From contig MNCI01007639.1 in assembly GCA_015680685.1 (NCBI GenBank), forward strand, positions 204,566-268,565: DNA of 64,000 nucleotides. Direction: 5' to 3'. The stretch comes from Gnetum montanum. Its lineage: Eukaryota > Streptophyta > Gnetopsida > Gnetales > Gnetaceae. Position 1 is the stretch's first letter. The number at the start of each line of letters is the position of its first letter. Of this stretch, positions 25,325 through 36,843 are shown piece by piece. The position numbers and the translations under genes are program-made. Under the pieces are notes generated by a model. The model was not told the origin of the DNA. It did not search any database and was given only the letters and a program-made list of their open reading frames with translations.

Positions 25325-25965
25325 CTAACTCTGTAATTTTTTCCTAATTGCTTTTATTTTTGGTGACGTGTAAAGATGAGGGGATTTATGATCCTTTTCC
25401 TTCATGCCACAATCTTCCTCTTGGAATGGTAGTTCGGCCCAAGTTAGGCTATCATCGGCCACTGTTTTGGCTTGTCTGAGTATTTGGATAGGGGATTGAT
25501 CTTCAGGCATTTCAATTTTCGACCCCTGTTCCATTTCTATGTTATTAATAGCTTGAGGGGTCATTTCATCACCGTGGATGACCACTTCTCCTTCTGCGTA
25601 GGGAAGATGGATCTCCTGATGTATAGGTGATGAAACTGCGCTCAGTTGAGCTAACCAAGACCTCCCCAGGATCAAGTTGAAGCCAGACATCTCTTCGATG
25701 ACAATGAACATTGCATCTATGGAGAATATCTCCCCTACCACAAAGTTAATGTGAATAGTCCCTTTGACTTGCACTCGTGCCCCGTTGAACGACTTTAGAC
25801 ACGACGTTGTTGTAGGAATGATTTGATCGATCAAGCCTAGCTTATCCACTATGGGATATGGGCTAACATTAGTGGCCACCCCATCATCTACATGCACTCT
25901 CCAAATTCAATGTTGGCCAACCCAGATAGTGATGAACATGGGCACCGTTATCACCTAACCCTTTT
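25325..25965 (-). pseudogene. E3 protease
   Basis: The best preserved protease copy, with an open stretch of 190 codons from MHVDDGVATNV (25897) to the end at 25325. The active-site loop is VDDG and the second conserved motif is FNLILGRSWLAQL. A tail of about 80 residues after the ILGR motif is acidic (EMEQGSKIEMPEDQ) and shared by all four elements. A TAG stop and then another stop separate it from gag upstream. Gag and protease form one frame in the joined E1 sequence, so these stops are probably decay. The protease processes the polyprotein inside the particle. The dyad array and antisense gene follow where RT would normally be fused. Confidence 0.88.
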
Positions 25966-28900
25966 CTGGGTCATCCTTAATGGATTCATCATGAAAGGTC
26001 AACAGGGTAGGCCAAGGTTTTTCAACGATGAGGGGAAGCATGATGGAATGAACTGCTTCTTCATTTGCTGGCAGGCTCTCATCCACGGGTATGGATGTTA
26101 GCATATGAACCATAGCCTCACGGTGTTTCTGTGACATCATGAGTAAGTCATAAAGGCTCAATATTGTATTTTTTTTATTTTAGAGCCTGTTTGACTTGCG
26201 TAAAGGCATTGAAGAGATCCTGTCCACGATCTGGTTGCTTGTCACCCTTTTCCTCTTCCATTCACCCCAAGAGATGAATTTCTCGGGGAGGAGTGACATT
26301 TGGTCGAGGGCTATGTTTCTTTTGGCTGGGAGGAGATGGTTACGTTTGTGTAACTTCGTCGTTTTTAGAAAATGGGGCCAAGGGCATAGAAGCGAGGGGT
26401 TTAGGCTGAGGAAACACTAGTGTAAGATGGTCCTTGACTGTATCGGTCATCATACCCCCTCCTCCTTTTCTATCTAGTTGGGATTGAGGGGTTGACTTGG
26501 AAATTTGCCCCTGCACAGGAGGGGCGGTTGATGATTTTGGCACCTTGATGACAAAGGGTGCCTTGGGTGTAGGTGTAGGCTGGGATGCGACTTTATCAAC
26601 AGCGGGCTATCGAGCAGGGATCTAAGAAGGTGCTCAGAGGATAAAAGGTTTCCTCGGAGCACCACTCATTGATGTTGACGGTCCCACCTTTTGGGGCAGG
26701 CAAGGGTGTATTCGTAGCACAAAGGGTTGCTTCGGCTGTGCCTGACTGTCTCCCCCTACGCTGACCAGGTTGATGGTGTACCCTGAGTCATTTACGTTTA
26801 ACGGGTCTCGGTACACATGCATGGCTTGGTTCTCTGGGCATGCTAAACTACTACTGCCTAAGATCAGGTCACCTTGATCGATCATACGTTGAATGTCATC
26901 TTTCAACACCCAACAGTAATCTGTGTCATGACCACACAATTGATGGTATTCACAAAATCGGTCCAGCCTAAAGTTCGTGGGAACTGGTGGTTCATTAGGT
27001 TGGGCCAAGGACAGGTTCTTGAGTAATTCACAATGGTGCCTATGACGTTTTAGAGCCTCCTCAGACACTGCCTTGTGTCAGATATGGCCGGTCCCCAATA
27101 ATTGCTTTAGAAGTTTTGAAGGCTTCATAGGTAGGGTTGCATAGTTTGAGTGGTCCTTACACTCAAATTTTGACCTCGGTTGTGGAGGTGCTTCGGGGGC
27201 AGAAGGAGCTTCTTGATTGGCACCATTTGAGCTAGTTGTCGGCTTGGCAGGCTCCACAGTTTTTTTCTTGTTGTTGTTGTTTTTCTTCTTGGCCCCCTTA
27301 GCAACCATCGCTACTGTCGTTGTCGTAGCTTTACCTTTATCCTTGCTTTTGTTGTGGGCATTTTTGTAGACTACATACGTTGGATCTTTGTTGGCCTTCG
27401 CCACATCTTGGATGCTCTTAGTCTGAGCAAAGGCTTGGCTAAGGGAGCGGGGAGCGAGATAGTATAGTTTAGACCTGATAAAGTCATTAACTCTTCCCTT
27501 GAAAATTGCCAGTAGATGGGCCTTCGCTATGGGTTCACAGATTTCGTTCAAGGTGGTGCTCCAACGCTGTATGAACTTTTGGACCGACTTGAGCAGGTCT
27601 TGCTTGACTCCCATGAGCTAGTCCAGCGTGACTTCTAGCTTCAGGTTGTACTTAAAACGAGTCTCAAACTGGGTTAATAGCTCTTCCAAAGTTGAAATGG
27701 AAGCATACGGAAGTGCTCGATACCAGTCTAGAGCTTTACCCGTTAAGGACATGGCAAAGACATGAATTACAGTATGTAGCCATTGTTGCAGTAATAAGGA
27801 CTCTAATATGAAAGTGACCATGTGAGCATTGGGATCACCTTCCCCATTGTATTTTGTAAAATGGGGAAGGGGCATCCTAGGTGGCAATGACAGGATAGGG
27901 ACTGCTGGACTAATAGGATCGTCATGGTAAAAATCCATGACTTGTACCATGTCAGAACCAGTAGCCTTGAGACACTTGACCTCTTCTGTAAGGTTCTGAA
28001 TGAGTTGGAAGGCTTAATCTAGACTCGTAGATGATGAAGTCATTTGTGGAATGGCAGGAGGAGCCACACCAGGTGGTGCAATGGAGGTGACAGCCTAGCC
28101 GATGGTCGGTGCTATCGGGATGGTCCTTGCAGGTGATGCCGCTTGTGGCATCCACCATTCGGTAGTTGGTGTGGATGGGGCGACCACCGTTGATTGCGCT
28201 ATTGGGTACATTGTTTATGTAATCGGGGGCACAAACAACGATCCTGCAACTAGGTTTAGCACTTGTGGGACTTGGTTTTGATGATGTGGATGATGGGGCA
28301 TTTGCGTAGGATGTGCAACGAGAGGCATGTTTGGAATCCACCATGCTATAGTGGCAGGTCCCGTAGTGGGGTCTGGGATGAACATAGGTGTTGTAGGTAA
28401 TTGTGACGTAGGTATCGCATGTACATGCGATGACGTAGGTGCAGGTGCACGATGAGGTGGATTAGGTAATTGCACCTATTGAGGAATGATTTGTGATGGA
28501 CCGTCGCCTGGGAAGATAGTCAGAGAGAGAAAATGTAGGTGCGGTGAGTGTGAGACTCAATTGGTATTAGATAATGTCAGGGCTGTGGTAACCATGAACA
28601 ACGGATTTACGCAGAATGTCATGGAGGGAGGGGCCATGGCAAAATCAGCATGACCGCCTTCTTCAGAGTGGGAATCTAGATCATCTTACCCATCATGAAG
28701 CATTTCATCATGGAACAACTCCTCCAGTTGTTTTGAAGATGTCTTAGCCATCAGCATTTGATCTAGGATCCACTTTTGTTGATTTGTCAGGGGCACAGTG
28801 GCATTAGGTGAAGGAATAAATTCCTTCTCGTTGTAGTATATGAACTCGTATTCTCATTTTTCTTTGAGTTCTTGCGGATACATGGGCAGGTTTGCTGCTA

Positions 28901-29087
28901 TTTTAGCATAGAGGAAATTGTAGTGTTCTCTACACTGAATGTGTCCCTCAGGCTCTTTGTTTTGGAGCCTGAGAGAGCGGCGTGGTCGCATCGAACTAGT
29001 TGGTGGCTCGACCATAGGAGGCATAACTTGCATGGTCCAAGGGTTCTCTAGGTTGGCAGTGTCAATAGATGTGGTTGATGTAACCAT
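25966..29087 (-). pseudogene. E3 gag
   Basis: Starts at MVTSTTSIDTANLENPW (29087). The order is an N-terminal region with RPRRSLRLQ, a Pro-rich section (about 28650-28000), a capsid-like region from VQVMDFYHDDPIS (27950) through TKYNGEGDPNAH, GKALDWYRALP and FIQRWSTTLNEI, a basic Lys/Asn linker (KKKNNNNKKK near 27270), then the zinc knuckle FCEYHQLCGHDTDYCWVLK (27068-26634 segment), and a Pro/Lys-rich C-terminus. Gag builds the virus-like particle and binds RNA through the knuckle. A few stops and frameshifts break it, but open segments of 110-178 codons remain. It is the best gag in the window. Confidence 0.9.
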
Positions 29088-29343
29088 TTTCTACACAATT
29101 CAGAAATAATGATGATAAGGATAAAGATTGCAAGGGCAAAGGAAAACTAAGATAATAATTGGGGCTTTCTATCTTATAGGATTCCAAAGGAATCGTCGTA
29201 GCGAACGATCTGCACCACACAATCTCATAAACAACCTCGGAGGTATTACATTTACATTGATTGACAATGGGTACAGACAGCTTACAAGACTACTCATAAA
29301 ATGCAGATTAGGTATGCTAGCCCTGCTTCTAGCACCAAAAAAC
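29088..29343 (-). other. E3 leader with candidate primer binding site
   Basis: The candidate primer binding site TGGTGCTAGAAGCAGGGC reads from 29337 down to 29320, a few bases after the LTR end. The dyad ATTCC-AAA-GGAAT lies at 29181-29193, 94 bp before the gag ATG. Sequence around it is shared with E2 and E4. Confidence 0.65.
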
Positions 29344-30914
29344 TATAACGAAAAAAAATGTCGGTTGCTGGAAATACCGAATGAAATTCCATGTATACAG
29401 TTCTAACCTCGGATCCATGCGAGGACCGTGCTAGAGAAAAAATGAATCTGAGGTACCCTGAATAGTCTTGTCGATCAGACAGGGTCTTACTTGATCAGTA
29501 AAATTTTTTGTGATATTTGGATGATAAAATGATGGTTCTTTACTGAGATAGATAAGGCACAAGAGATTGGATTTAGAATGCGGGTAATCTCGAGATCTGA
29601 GATTCACCTCAAGAACAAAATATATTGAATACAACTATTACAGGTAGACTTCGATTTAGGCGAAGCACGTGCCAACAACAAGAAAACTGTTCAAAGATGA
29701 AGCAAGCAAAGGTCGATCTACCTTATTCTAGTGGATCTAGGTACAAGGAGGTTGGTCCCGAAGCAGAATGTCTGTCAACCGGCTATTCTTGACCGAAGAT
29801 TCTTGCCAATTGCCTTCGATATTCTTGCGAGTACTGATCCTCTTTGTTCTTTTATTAATCTTTGCTAAAAGTTATCAATGATTACCAACGAAAGGAAAAA
29901 TCACTCACAGAGAAAATTCATCAAATCTTAGGAGAAATTTTTGCCAACCCTTTGATCTTTGTCGACTGGAGTATTTATAAGATTAGGGTTAGGAGAAAAA
30001 CGCAGTTTAGATGATGCGTGTCCTGAACCTACAAAATGCTGTTGACTTGATGTGTTTGTTGCTGAAGCTTGCAGTGCCATGCTGTATTACAATCTGAAGC
30101 ATAATGCATCATAAACCACTCTTGTTTGGAGTTTTTTGGCAACAAACTGTTCTTGGATTACGCTGCGATACGCTAAAAGGTGTATTGTAGCATGTGAACT
30201 ATTGATATTTGAATTATGCTATCTTCATCATTGCTTGTATTACACTGCATTATACTAGATTACACTACATCATTCTAGATTATGCTGCATCGTGCCAGAT
30301 GACGCTGCATCGTGCCAGATTATGTTGTATCTCACTAGATTACGCTGCATCTTGCTAGATTACGCTTCATGGCATAATTCAGCGTAAAATAGTGAACTTG
30401 CAAAAAATTGAAGTGTTGTCACTGCGCTTCCTCTATTTCTGATCAATCCTTCTAGGGTTTATTACGCCATGCTGTGTAAAGTAGCGTAATAGGCCTCTTA
30501 ACCAAGAAAGAAACTTATTGAAATGCGTGGCATGCTGCAGATCATTGCCTAAACCTTAAGATTTTTACTGGGTCATCAAAGTATTGAATCTTTGCCATCT
30601 TTGATGTTGCGGTGGACTGCCTTCTGACATTATGTTGTGTTATATGACTTTACGCCATGTTGTGTAATGTAGCGTAATATGCTAAAAGTTAGGATTTTCG
30701 AAACATGAAAAACTTGCAAAGTTGAAGGCTTGCTGCTATACACCCATCACCTTATTCTATCTATTGAAATTTACTTGTGCTATGCCTCACAACGTGGCAG
30801 GACAGACCTTTAACCAAAAAGGAAACTTGCTGTGCCACGCCTTGTCGCAACTCCTTGCCTGAATCGCTAGATTTTGCTAAACCATTGAGGCCTCAAAATT
30901 TTTATTGTGTTTCA
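29344..30914 (-). repeat. E3 5' LTR
   Basis: Begins TGAAACACA-like at 30914 and ends at 29344, where the terminal CA has become TA. TATA box TATAAATA reads on the minus strand at 29979-29972. A tandem repeat of about 20 bp lies at 30237-30370. It pairs with 13509-15153 but lacks about 75 bp near 29545. Confidence 0.92.
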
Positions 30915-30919
30915 GTAGT
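30915..30919. other. E3 target site duplication, right copy (GTAGT)
   Basis: Follows the end of the E3 5' LTR and matches ATAGT at 13504-13508 with one transition. Confidence 0.8.
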
Positions 30920-31371
30920 GAAAGGCATGGTTCACATTGACTTTGTGGTAGGGGACTAGTTCCCCATGAATGCAATGTTCATCGTGGTCGAAGAGATGCT
31001 CGGGTTTAACCTGATCTTGGGGAGATCATGGTTAGCACAACTTAGGGCTATCTCTTCACCCATACATTAGGAAATCCATCTACCCTATGCAGGTAGGGAG
31101 GTGATGATTCATGGTGATGAGGTGGCAACACAAGCCATAAACAATGTAGATATGGAACAGGGCTCGGAGGTCATAACCTCTGAGAACGAGGTGCCTGTTT
31201 CTATAGACACTAATCATTTAGCCATAGAGTCGGCCCAACATGCTGGCTCAGAAAACAAAAATGCATGGGCCGAATTGCCCTTCCATGTGGAGGACAATGA
31301 TGTAGACGAACACCATGGCAAAGCGTCTCAGCCCTATGTCTTGCCAAATCCACGTTGGGTTAGGAAGTAGT
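30915..31371 (+). pseudogene. E2 protease, downstream part
   Basis: Continues the protease frame that E3 split at 13508. It opens with VKGMVHIDFVVGD, reaches FNLILGRSWLAQL near 31030, then the acidic tail with NVDMEQGSEVITSENE and the end near PRWVRK. One stop (TAG, likely from CAG) follows VVGD. The tail aligns closely with E4 58311-58650 (shared INNVDMEQGSEVITSENE). No RT follows. A dyad array and the antisense gene come next. Confidence 0.9.
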
Positions 31372-31519
31372 TACACATAGCATAGCAACCCCACTGCTTC
31401 CTACCCAGTTAACATCTCTGTACATTTATCGCTTATTTTCTTTGCATCCATCCATCTATGCTAGCTTTACCAACTTACTTTTTCTTTTTAATCGTTAACA
31501 TAGCTTCTGTTTATGTTAA

Positions 31520-31650
31520 GGCCCGAAATGGCCTAAAACTACGCATGGCCCAAAATGGCCTAAAACTAGAGATGGCCCAAGATGGCCTAAAACTAGCGAT
31601 GACCCGAAATGGCCTAAAACTAGCGATAGCCCGAAATGGCCTAAAACTAA
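31520..31650 (-). repeat. E2 dyad array, GGCC type
   Basis: Five units at an exact 27-bp period, plus-strand view GGCC-CGAAAT-GGCC, GGCC-CAAAAT-GGCC, GGCC-CAAGAT-GGCC, GACC-CGAAAT-GGCC and AGCC-CGAAAT-GGCC, each followed by TAAAACTA. On the minus strand, the strand of the antisense gene, it reads AGTTTTA-GGCC, as in the other elements. The stretches 31372-31519 and 31651-31800 show nothing else. Confidence 0.9.
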
Positions 31651-31803
31651 GAAACATAAAAAACATAAAAAAAAAATAACATAAATAACATGTAAGCTAG
31701 ATTAACACAAAACTTATCATAATTCATTTTTCAAAAAATGGTTTCACTTTAACAATGTTTGCAATAATTTTGCTAAAACTACTAAAAATCAAAAGCCCTA
31801 CTA

Positions 31804-34800
31804 TCATATGTCATCTTCACTCGCATCCTTTCCTTCTGCATCGTTTCCTTCTAATTTGCCTTCCTTTCCACTACCTTCTTCTTCCTCATTGTGTCCACCC
31901 TCTAAGGGCCCTACTTTTTCACCTGGAATCCGTATCACACAAAAATGAAGTATTCAGCTATAGTTATATGTAAATGCTAGAAAAACATCAACTTTTGCAT
32001 AGTAGAAAGTGACTAACTCGGGACGGCCCCACGTCTATTCTCGAGGGGTATGCAATCTAGTCCATGCCTGAGGAGGTGCCAGACCTCCTCCTCTGTGATA
32101 TCTTCCTAGTGCCTATCACTTAATTCAGCATTTGTAGCAGCTTTCTTCTTTTCAATGGCCATTCATCTCGACGGTCCAAGAGAAAAGAAGGCAATGGTGG
32201 TCTCACCTGTGGGAAGATTCACTTCCTATTCAGGTGATTCGCTGACCATCACTTGCTCCATGAACTTATTGTAAGCTTCAAAAGCACCAATGGCATTCAC
32301 AAATGCCTCATAGGTAAACACCTTCACTGAAGGATCCCAATATTGTTTGCAGTAGGTGGCACGTTCTAGTTTGTACATATGCTTATGGTTTATCTGGGAC
32401 TAACCCCACTCGTAAACCCTTGCACTGTAATCGTTTCAGTCCTAGTTCTTCTAAGCCAACGAGTCCATCTACATCCACTATTCAATTATCTCCTAGGTGG
32501 GCTTGTTGTTGCGCCACACGGACGTCCAGTATCTAACATAATCTATGATAGTCGTGCACCAACTTCCATCATTGGTATTACGAGCTAGGAGGAATTCATT
32601 CCTAGAATGGAGGTCTCCCACCTCAGTGGTCAGGTGAACCTTCTCTTTATCCTACCTTTGGACTCGTTTCCACAGGTCTTGATTCACATGCCTACACTTC
32701 CACAAGGAGTGTTCTGAGTGTAACGCACATTTTCTAGCCTTGTCATATATGTGATGGGGCACCTCGGTCACTTTGGGTGGGAACGTAGGCACAATGTCAA
32801 CCTTCAATGCTTGTTTTGGATCCCACTGGAGACGAGAGGCTGTTATCACATGAAAAAAATATTTGTCACACTAGCGTAGCAAAGTTAGCAACTCAAGAAA
32901 TCTAGCATAGCAAGTCAAAAGCCTAGAATAACTACTTTACTTACCCACTTCTAGATCGACCTGTTTGAGATGGCCAATCATGTTGTTGATAACCCCTACA
33001 TAAACGTAAGCTTGTCAGGGGTCTCGGCCCATGGTTCCAACCGTATCAAGGGAGGTCCTGTAGTGTTAACAATAGTATCTACCATATAACTAAACATGTT
33101 AGTAATGACCAAGATGGACTACAATAAAACAGGTGAGTAACGCAAATGACAATATAAAGGCTACTACCCACANTATTGAATATGCTATCAAACTCACTAG
33201 AATCTAATTGTAGCTCCCTTCTTTGATGGCTTAACACTATATCAGCACCCTCCATATTCATATGCTTATCCAATGCTAAAATGTGTTTAGAAAAAGGATC
33301 ATTAGTAGAGGTCCCTTCTCGGTCAGCTCAGGCTACCTCTTTATTTGCTAGGGCCTTTCTTTTTAAGGCACCAACATCCTTCTCATCATCAAAAATGTCC
33401 TCCTCGTCTGTAGGAGCATTTTCCTTGATGAAGTACATCCTACGTAGCTTAAATTGTAGTGCCTGTCCCTCTTCTTCTTCTGTACGGGGAAGCTCCTCAG
33501 CTGGAAGAGGCCTCTTTCACCACAACTTTGTGGCCACTGTCTCCATGATGAGGCGTTTCCCCTGTGATACGCTACCTGTAGTAGCATGGGACACCTCTCC
33601 AATGCTATCCTAGCCATAGAAGTTACAAGCCAACTAATCCTTAGTCATCATGGAAAACAACTTAATAATTGCTTCTAGGGGGTCTTGGGCTCTGGTGGTT
33701 CAAAAGGCTTGGCAGATCCATGGCTTGGAAATCTAGTTGTGATCTTGTATAATCCAGACTCCATTCTCACAGACCACCAAGAACTTTGCGAAATGTCGCA
33801 AGAAGGCTATGTAAAAGGCATGGTGCACGGTGAAATGGGACTCATGCTTCTTATGAAGCTTAACTATTTTAGGTTGCAAGCCTTTGTAGAGATGTCTAGC
33901 CCAGTTGTAATGAGCCCCCTCTTCCATTACCTCCCTTATCACCCAAGCCTACTCAATCCCAATAATCTTTCCTTGGGAAAGTAGCTGAGGGAAAGCACAG
34001 GCATGGAAGATGGGGTAAATGTCTCTGGCTGGTTTTGGCTTCGCTTTCTCCATAAGGATCCCCTTTCGTCCTTTTGCCACCCCTAGGTACTTCTCAATGT
34101 CCTTTTAATGCTTTGCCTCTTTTTTGGTCTTTTCCCCCATGGGGAGACCATTAGTAGGGACAACGAAGAGGTCTGAGAATAGTTGGTCATTGATTTCAAA
34201 GACCACCTGCACACCATGCACAGACATGCGGAAGTAGTCTGCCTTTTTAGAAAAGGAGTTGGCTAGGGTGAGCATCTCAGTGGCAGGGACACTAGGGTTC
34301 ATGACCAGGAACAAATCCATGAGCCCAGCATCCTGAATGTGGTTGGTCAGCGATTTTGTGGCCTAGTTGCAAAGCCAATGTTGAGTCTCATCTACTTTCC
34401 TATACTTGAAGTAGATGTTGACCTCATGATGTCCAGAGGTGATCACCGTCACCTCCTCAGACTTCTTCACCGCTGCAATATTTTGCGCAAAAAACTTAGA
34501 TAAAAACAAAAATAGAATAAAAATAGAAGCAACACTTGAACATGCAAGAAATTCACTATTTAGCTTACCAGGTTTAAATGATGATGGGAATGGCGGAAGA
34601 TCCACCAATACATCTTCAATGGTGATCAGCCTAAGGGATTCCCAGTCCCCATCCAACTAACCCAACTCCTTGCATCTGTTGTAGAACTGGGAGTACTGGG
34701 TTGGGTAGGTTTGGTACTCTCCCTCGCATTGATCTATTACACCTGCGCGCATATTCTCAGTGGAAGAAAACTCCTGCAATGCCATCTATGCCAAGGTTAA

Positions 34801-36110
34801 TACATCTGTTCCACCGTGAAGTCCATCCTTGTTGATAAAAATCTTGGTAAGAAAAACACGCTATTAACATTTTCCTAGCTTAGCAGGTATTAGATAGCGT
34901 AGTGGAATCTGTTTATAGAACTCACCCGCCAGCATAGTAAATGGTTCCTGGTGGGTTTTGAAAACAAGTTCCCATGTGGTGGGCAATAAACAAAGTGTTT
35001 TACAGATGGAAGAAATTTTATTTGGGCATCTTCTAGGCCCAAGCCAGACACCTTAAATTTTTTGGGTACTGACTAGATCCCTCTCCCTGCCCACTCCTAA
35101 TTGTTCCATCCGTCAAAAACTTCAGAATATCCCAATTTACCCTAGGCAACAAGGTTTCTATTATTACGGTTGCTACCTCCTCCAAAAAGTGTGACCAAAC
35201 TATCACACTGAAGTGTTGGAGGAGAAATTGTAGGAACTCCCGTGCACCTTCTCGGAACCAGATCGCCTGCTACCCCACGCATGCATGGGATGGAGGAACA
35301 TTGGCCACCGGTTCACTTTGGCAGCACAGGACCCCTACGATTTCTAGGATAATCAAGATTGGCCTTAGCACCATCCTGCATAACATAATTGCAAATGTTA
35401 ATGTCATGTTCAAGTGGGGTTCGCATATAATATAGCAGAATTAGCAATTAGCAGATAGCGTAGCATGACTCTCTCTCCATGCATGTAGCATAGCAAAAAA
35501 AATGAAAAAAACATGAAGGCAATAGCGTAGCAGAATCATCCTAGTGTAGAAATGAAAAGCTAAATACAAATATTTTGATAAGAAGGAATTCAATGCATTG
35601 CTCTAGTTCCAACGAATATTCTACCTAATAATGATTTGCATTATGCTGTGACAAATACGTATTACGCTGTCAAATCACGCACCTAGCCAAACCCTCTTGA
35701 GGATCATACGCTACGCTATTCGCATGCTGAGTTTCTAAAATTGCCTAAGCTTCTGCAGCAAGCTAGCCACATCAATGGCCGTTTAGGTAACATTTCATGC
35801 AACCTTAGCATAGCGTTTGTACATCTGTCATGGCTGAATCGGCAATAGTGACAGTGTATGGCCAAAATAGCAATAAAAAGATGATGGAAAAACACAGATT
35901 ACATAAATAAAAATCGCAAAAAGAAAAATAGAGAAAGTAGAAGTAATAATCACAACATGAAAAAATAAAGGAGAATAGCATGGCAACTTACTGGGCTGAT
36001 GGGGTCTCCTCTTGCACAGTGACGTGCACCTGTGATACACGCCCCAGGGTGTCCTTCACTTCATTAACCTTGGTGAGTGCCAAGTGTTTGTGTTCTCTCT
36101 TGGGAGCCAT
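31804..36110 (-). pseudogene. E2 antisense spliced gene (aORF)
   Basis: Minus strand, opposite to E2 gag-pol. Exons: 1 36110-35992 (119 nt), 2 35375-34926 (450), 3 34828-34569 (260), 4 plus 5 34472 to about 33174, 6 33057-32945, 7 32825 to about 32018, 8 31922-31804. Lengths of exons 1-3 equal those of E3 and E4. Exons 4 and 5 run together without the intron of about 120 bp seen in E1, E3 and E4. Conserved blocks include MDLFLVMNPSV, LFSDLFVVPTNGLP and EVTEVPHHIYDKARK, and an acidic C-terminus rich in Glu/Gly. Donors are GTAAGT, GTGAGT and GTAAGC. Stops and frameshifts are present. One undetermined base lies at 33173. The function is unknown. Confidence 0.85.
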
Positions 36111-36244
36111 CGTTTCACTTGCCAATTCTTTCTTTATTGCTACATTGAATCACCTTGCTCTCAATTAGCACAATTGCTACACGCTCTGAATGTGGGCTCT
36201 GTGCTATTATGGCGAAAATGATGAGTTTACCAGGGGTAAACCAC

Positions 36245-36252
36245 TATTTATA
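36245..36252 (-). promoter_or_regulatory. TATA box of E2 antisense gene
   Basis: TATAAATA on the minus strand, in the context GGCTATAAATAGTGG, 142 bp before the ATG at 36110. The E4 counterpart has GCTATAAATAGGGG at 141 bp, and the leader between is recognisably conserved (GGTAAACT, AGAGCCCA). Confidence 0.75.
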
Positions 36253-36435
36253 GCCAAAATGGTTAAAAGAAACCTATCATTCTCTCTCCCCGATTAATGT
36301 GCAGTGTTCCGTACAGTGTAGCATGCCCGCCATGGTATAGTAGCACTATTTGTATTAACGCAGGTGGGCCCGATCAAAAGCTTTAACATGCTTCAAACTA
36401 GCCGTTTGCCTTTGTAAAAAAATTATCTTGTTAGC

Positions 36436-36708
36436 GGTCCATAATGACCTTAAACTAGCAGCTTCAAAATTTTGCATCTTAGCGGTCCACAAAGACCTAA
36501 AACTAGAAATTCTAACAAGTTAATGGTCCGCAAAGACCTTAAACTAGCAATTCTAACATGTAGCTTTGATCTCGTTAGCGGTCTATAAAGACCTTAAACT
36601 AAATACTTCGTAGTTTCACTAGAGTAACCTGTTAGTGGTCCGTAAAGACGTTTAACTAGTAGTTTTACACTTTTGCATCTAGGTAGTCCGCTATGACCTT
36701 AAACTAGT
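36436..36708 (-). repeat. E2 dyad array, GGTC type
   Basis: Six units, plus-strand view GGTC-CATAAT-GACC, GGTC-CACAAA-GACC, GGTC-CGCAAA-GACC, GGTC-TATAAA-GACC, GGTC-CGTAAA-GACG and AGTC-CGCTAT-GACC, each followed by TTAAACTA, 40-70 bp apart. It lies upstream of the antisense-gene TATA box and before the RT start. Confidence 0.9.
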
Positions 36709-36843
36709 AAGTTGCAAATTTTGCATTATATTTCATAATTATTTCTACTATTCACATCTCATTGTTGCTTTACAAATGCTTACCATGCACTGTTGCTATA
36801 AACAGGTATCCCTTGACTAGGTATTCATATTAGTTGAGCAAGA

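Larger units (their letters stand above)
13509..30914 (-). mobile_element. E3: Ty3 (Tat-like) LTR retrotransposon inserted in E2 protease
   Basis: The innermost and best preserved element. On the minus strand: 5' LTR 30914-29344, leader, gag from 29087, protease to 25325, GGCC dyad array, antisense gene on the plus strand 20789-24876, spacer with GGTC dyads, pol 20196-16741, CGTC dyad array, a non-coding block 16340-15154 and 3' LTR 15153-13509. The LTRs are 1571 and 1645 bp, with a deletion of about 75 bp in the 5' copy, and differ by about 10% by eye. Several pol and gag segments of 140-216 codons are still open, but no gene is intact. Confidence 0.93.

Noticed and set aside
31458-31679. 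Open frame encoding 9-residue repeats (MAQNGLKLE-like)
   Set aside because: It is the 27-bp dyad array read in frame. The other copies of this array have irregular spacing and no such frame.
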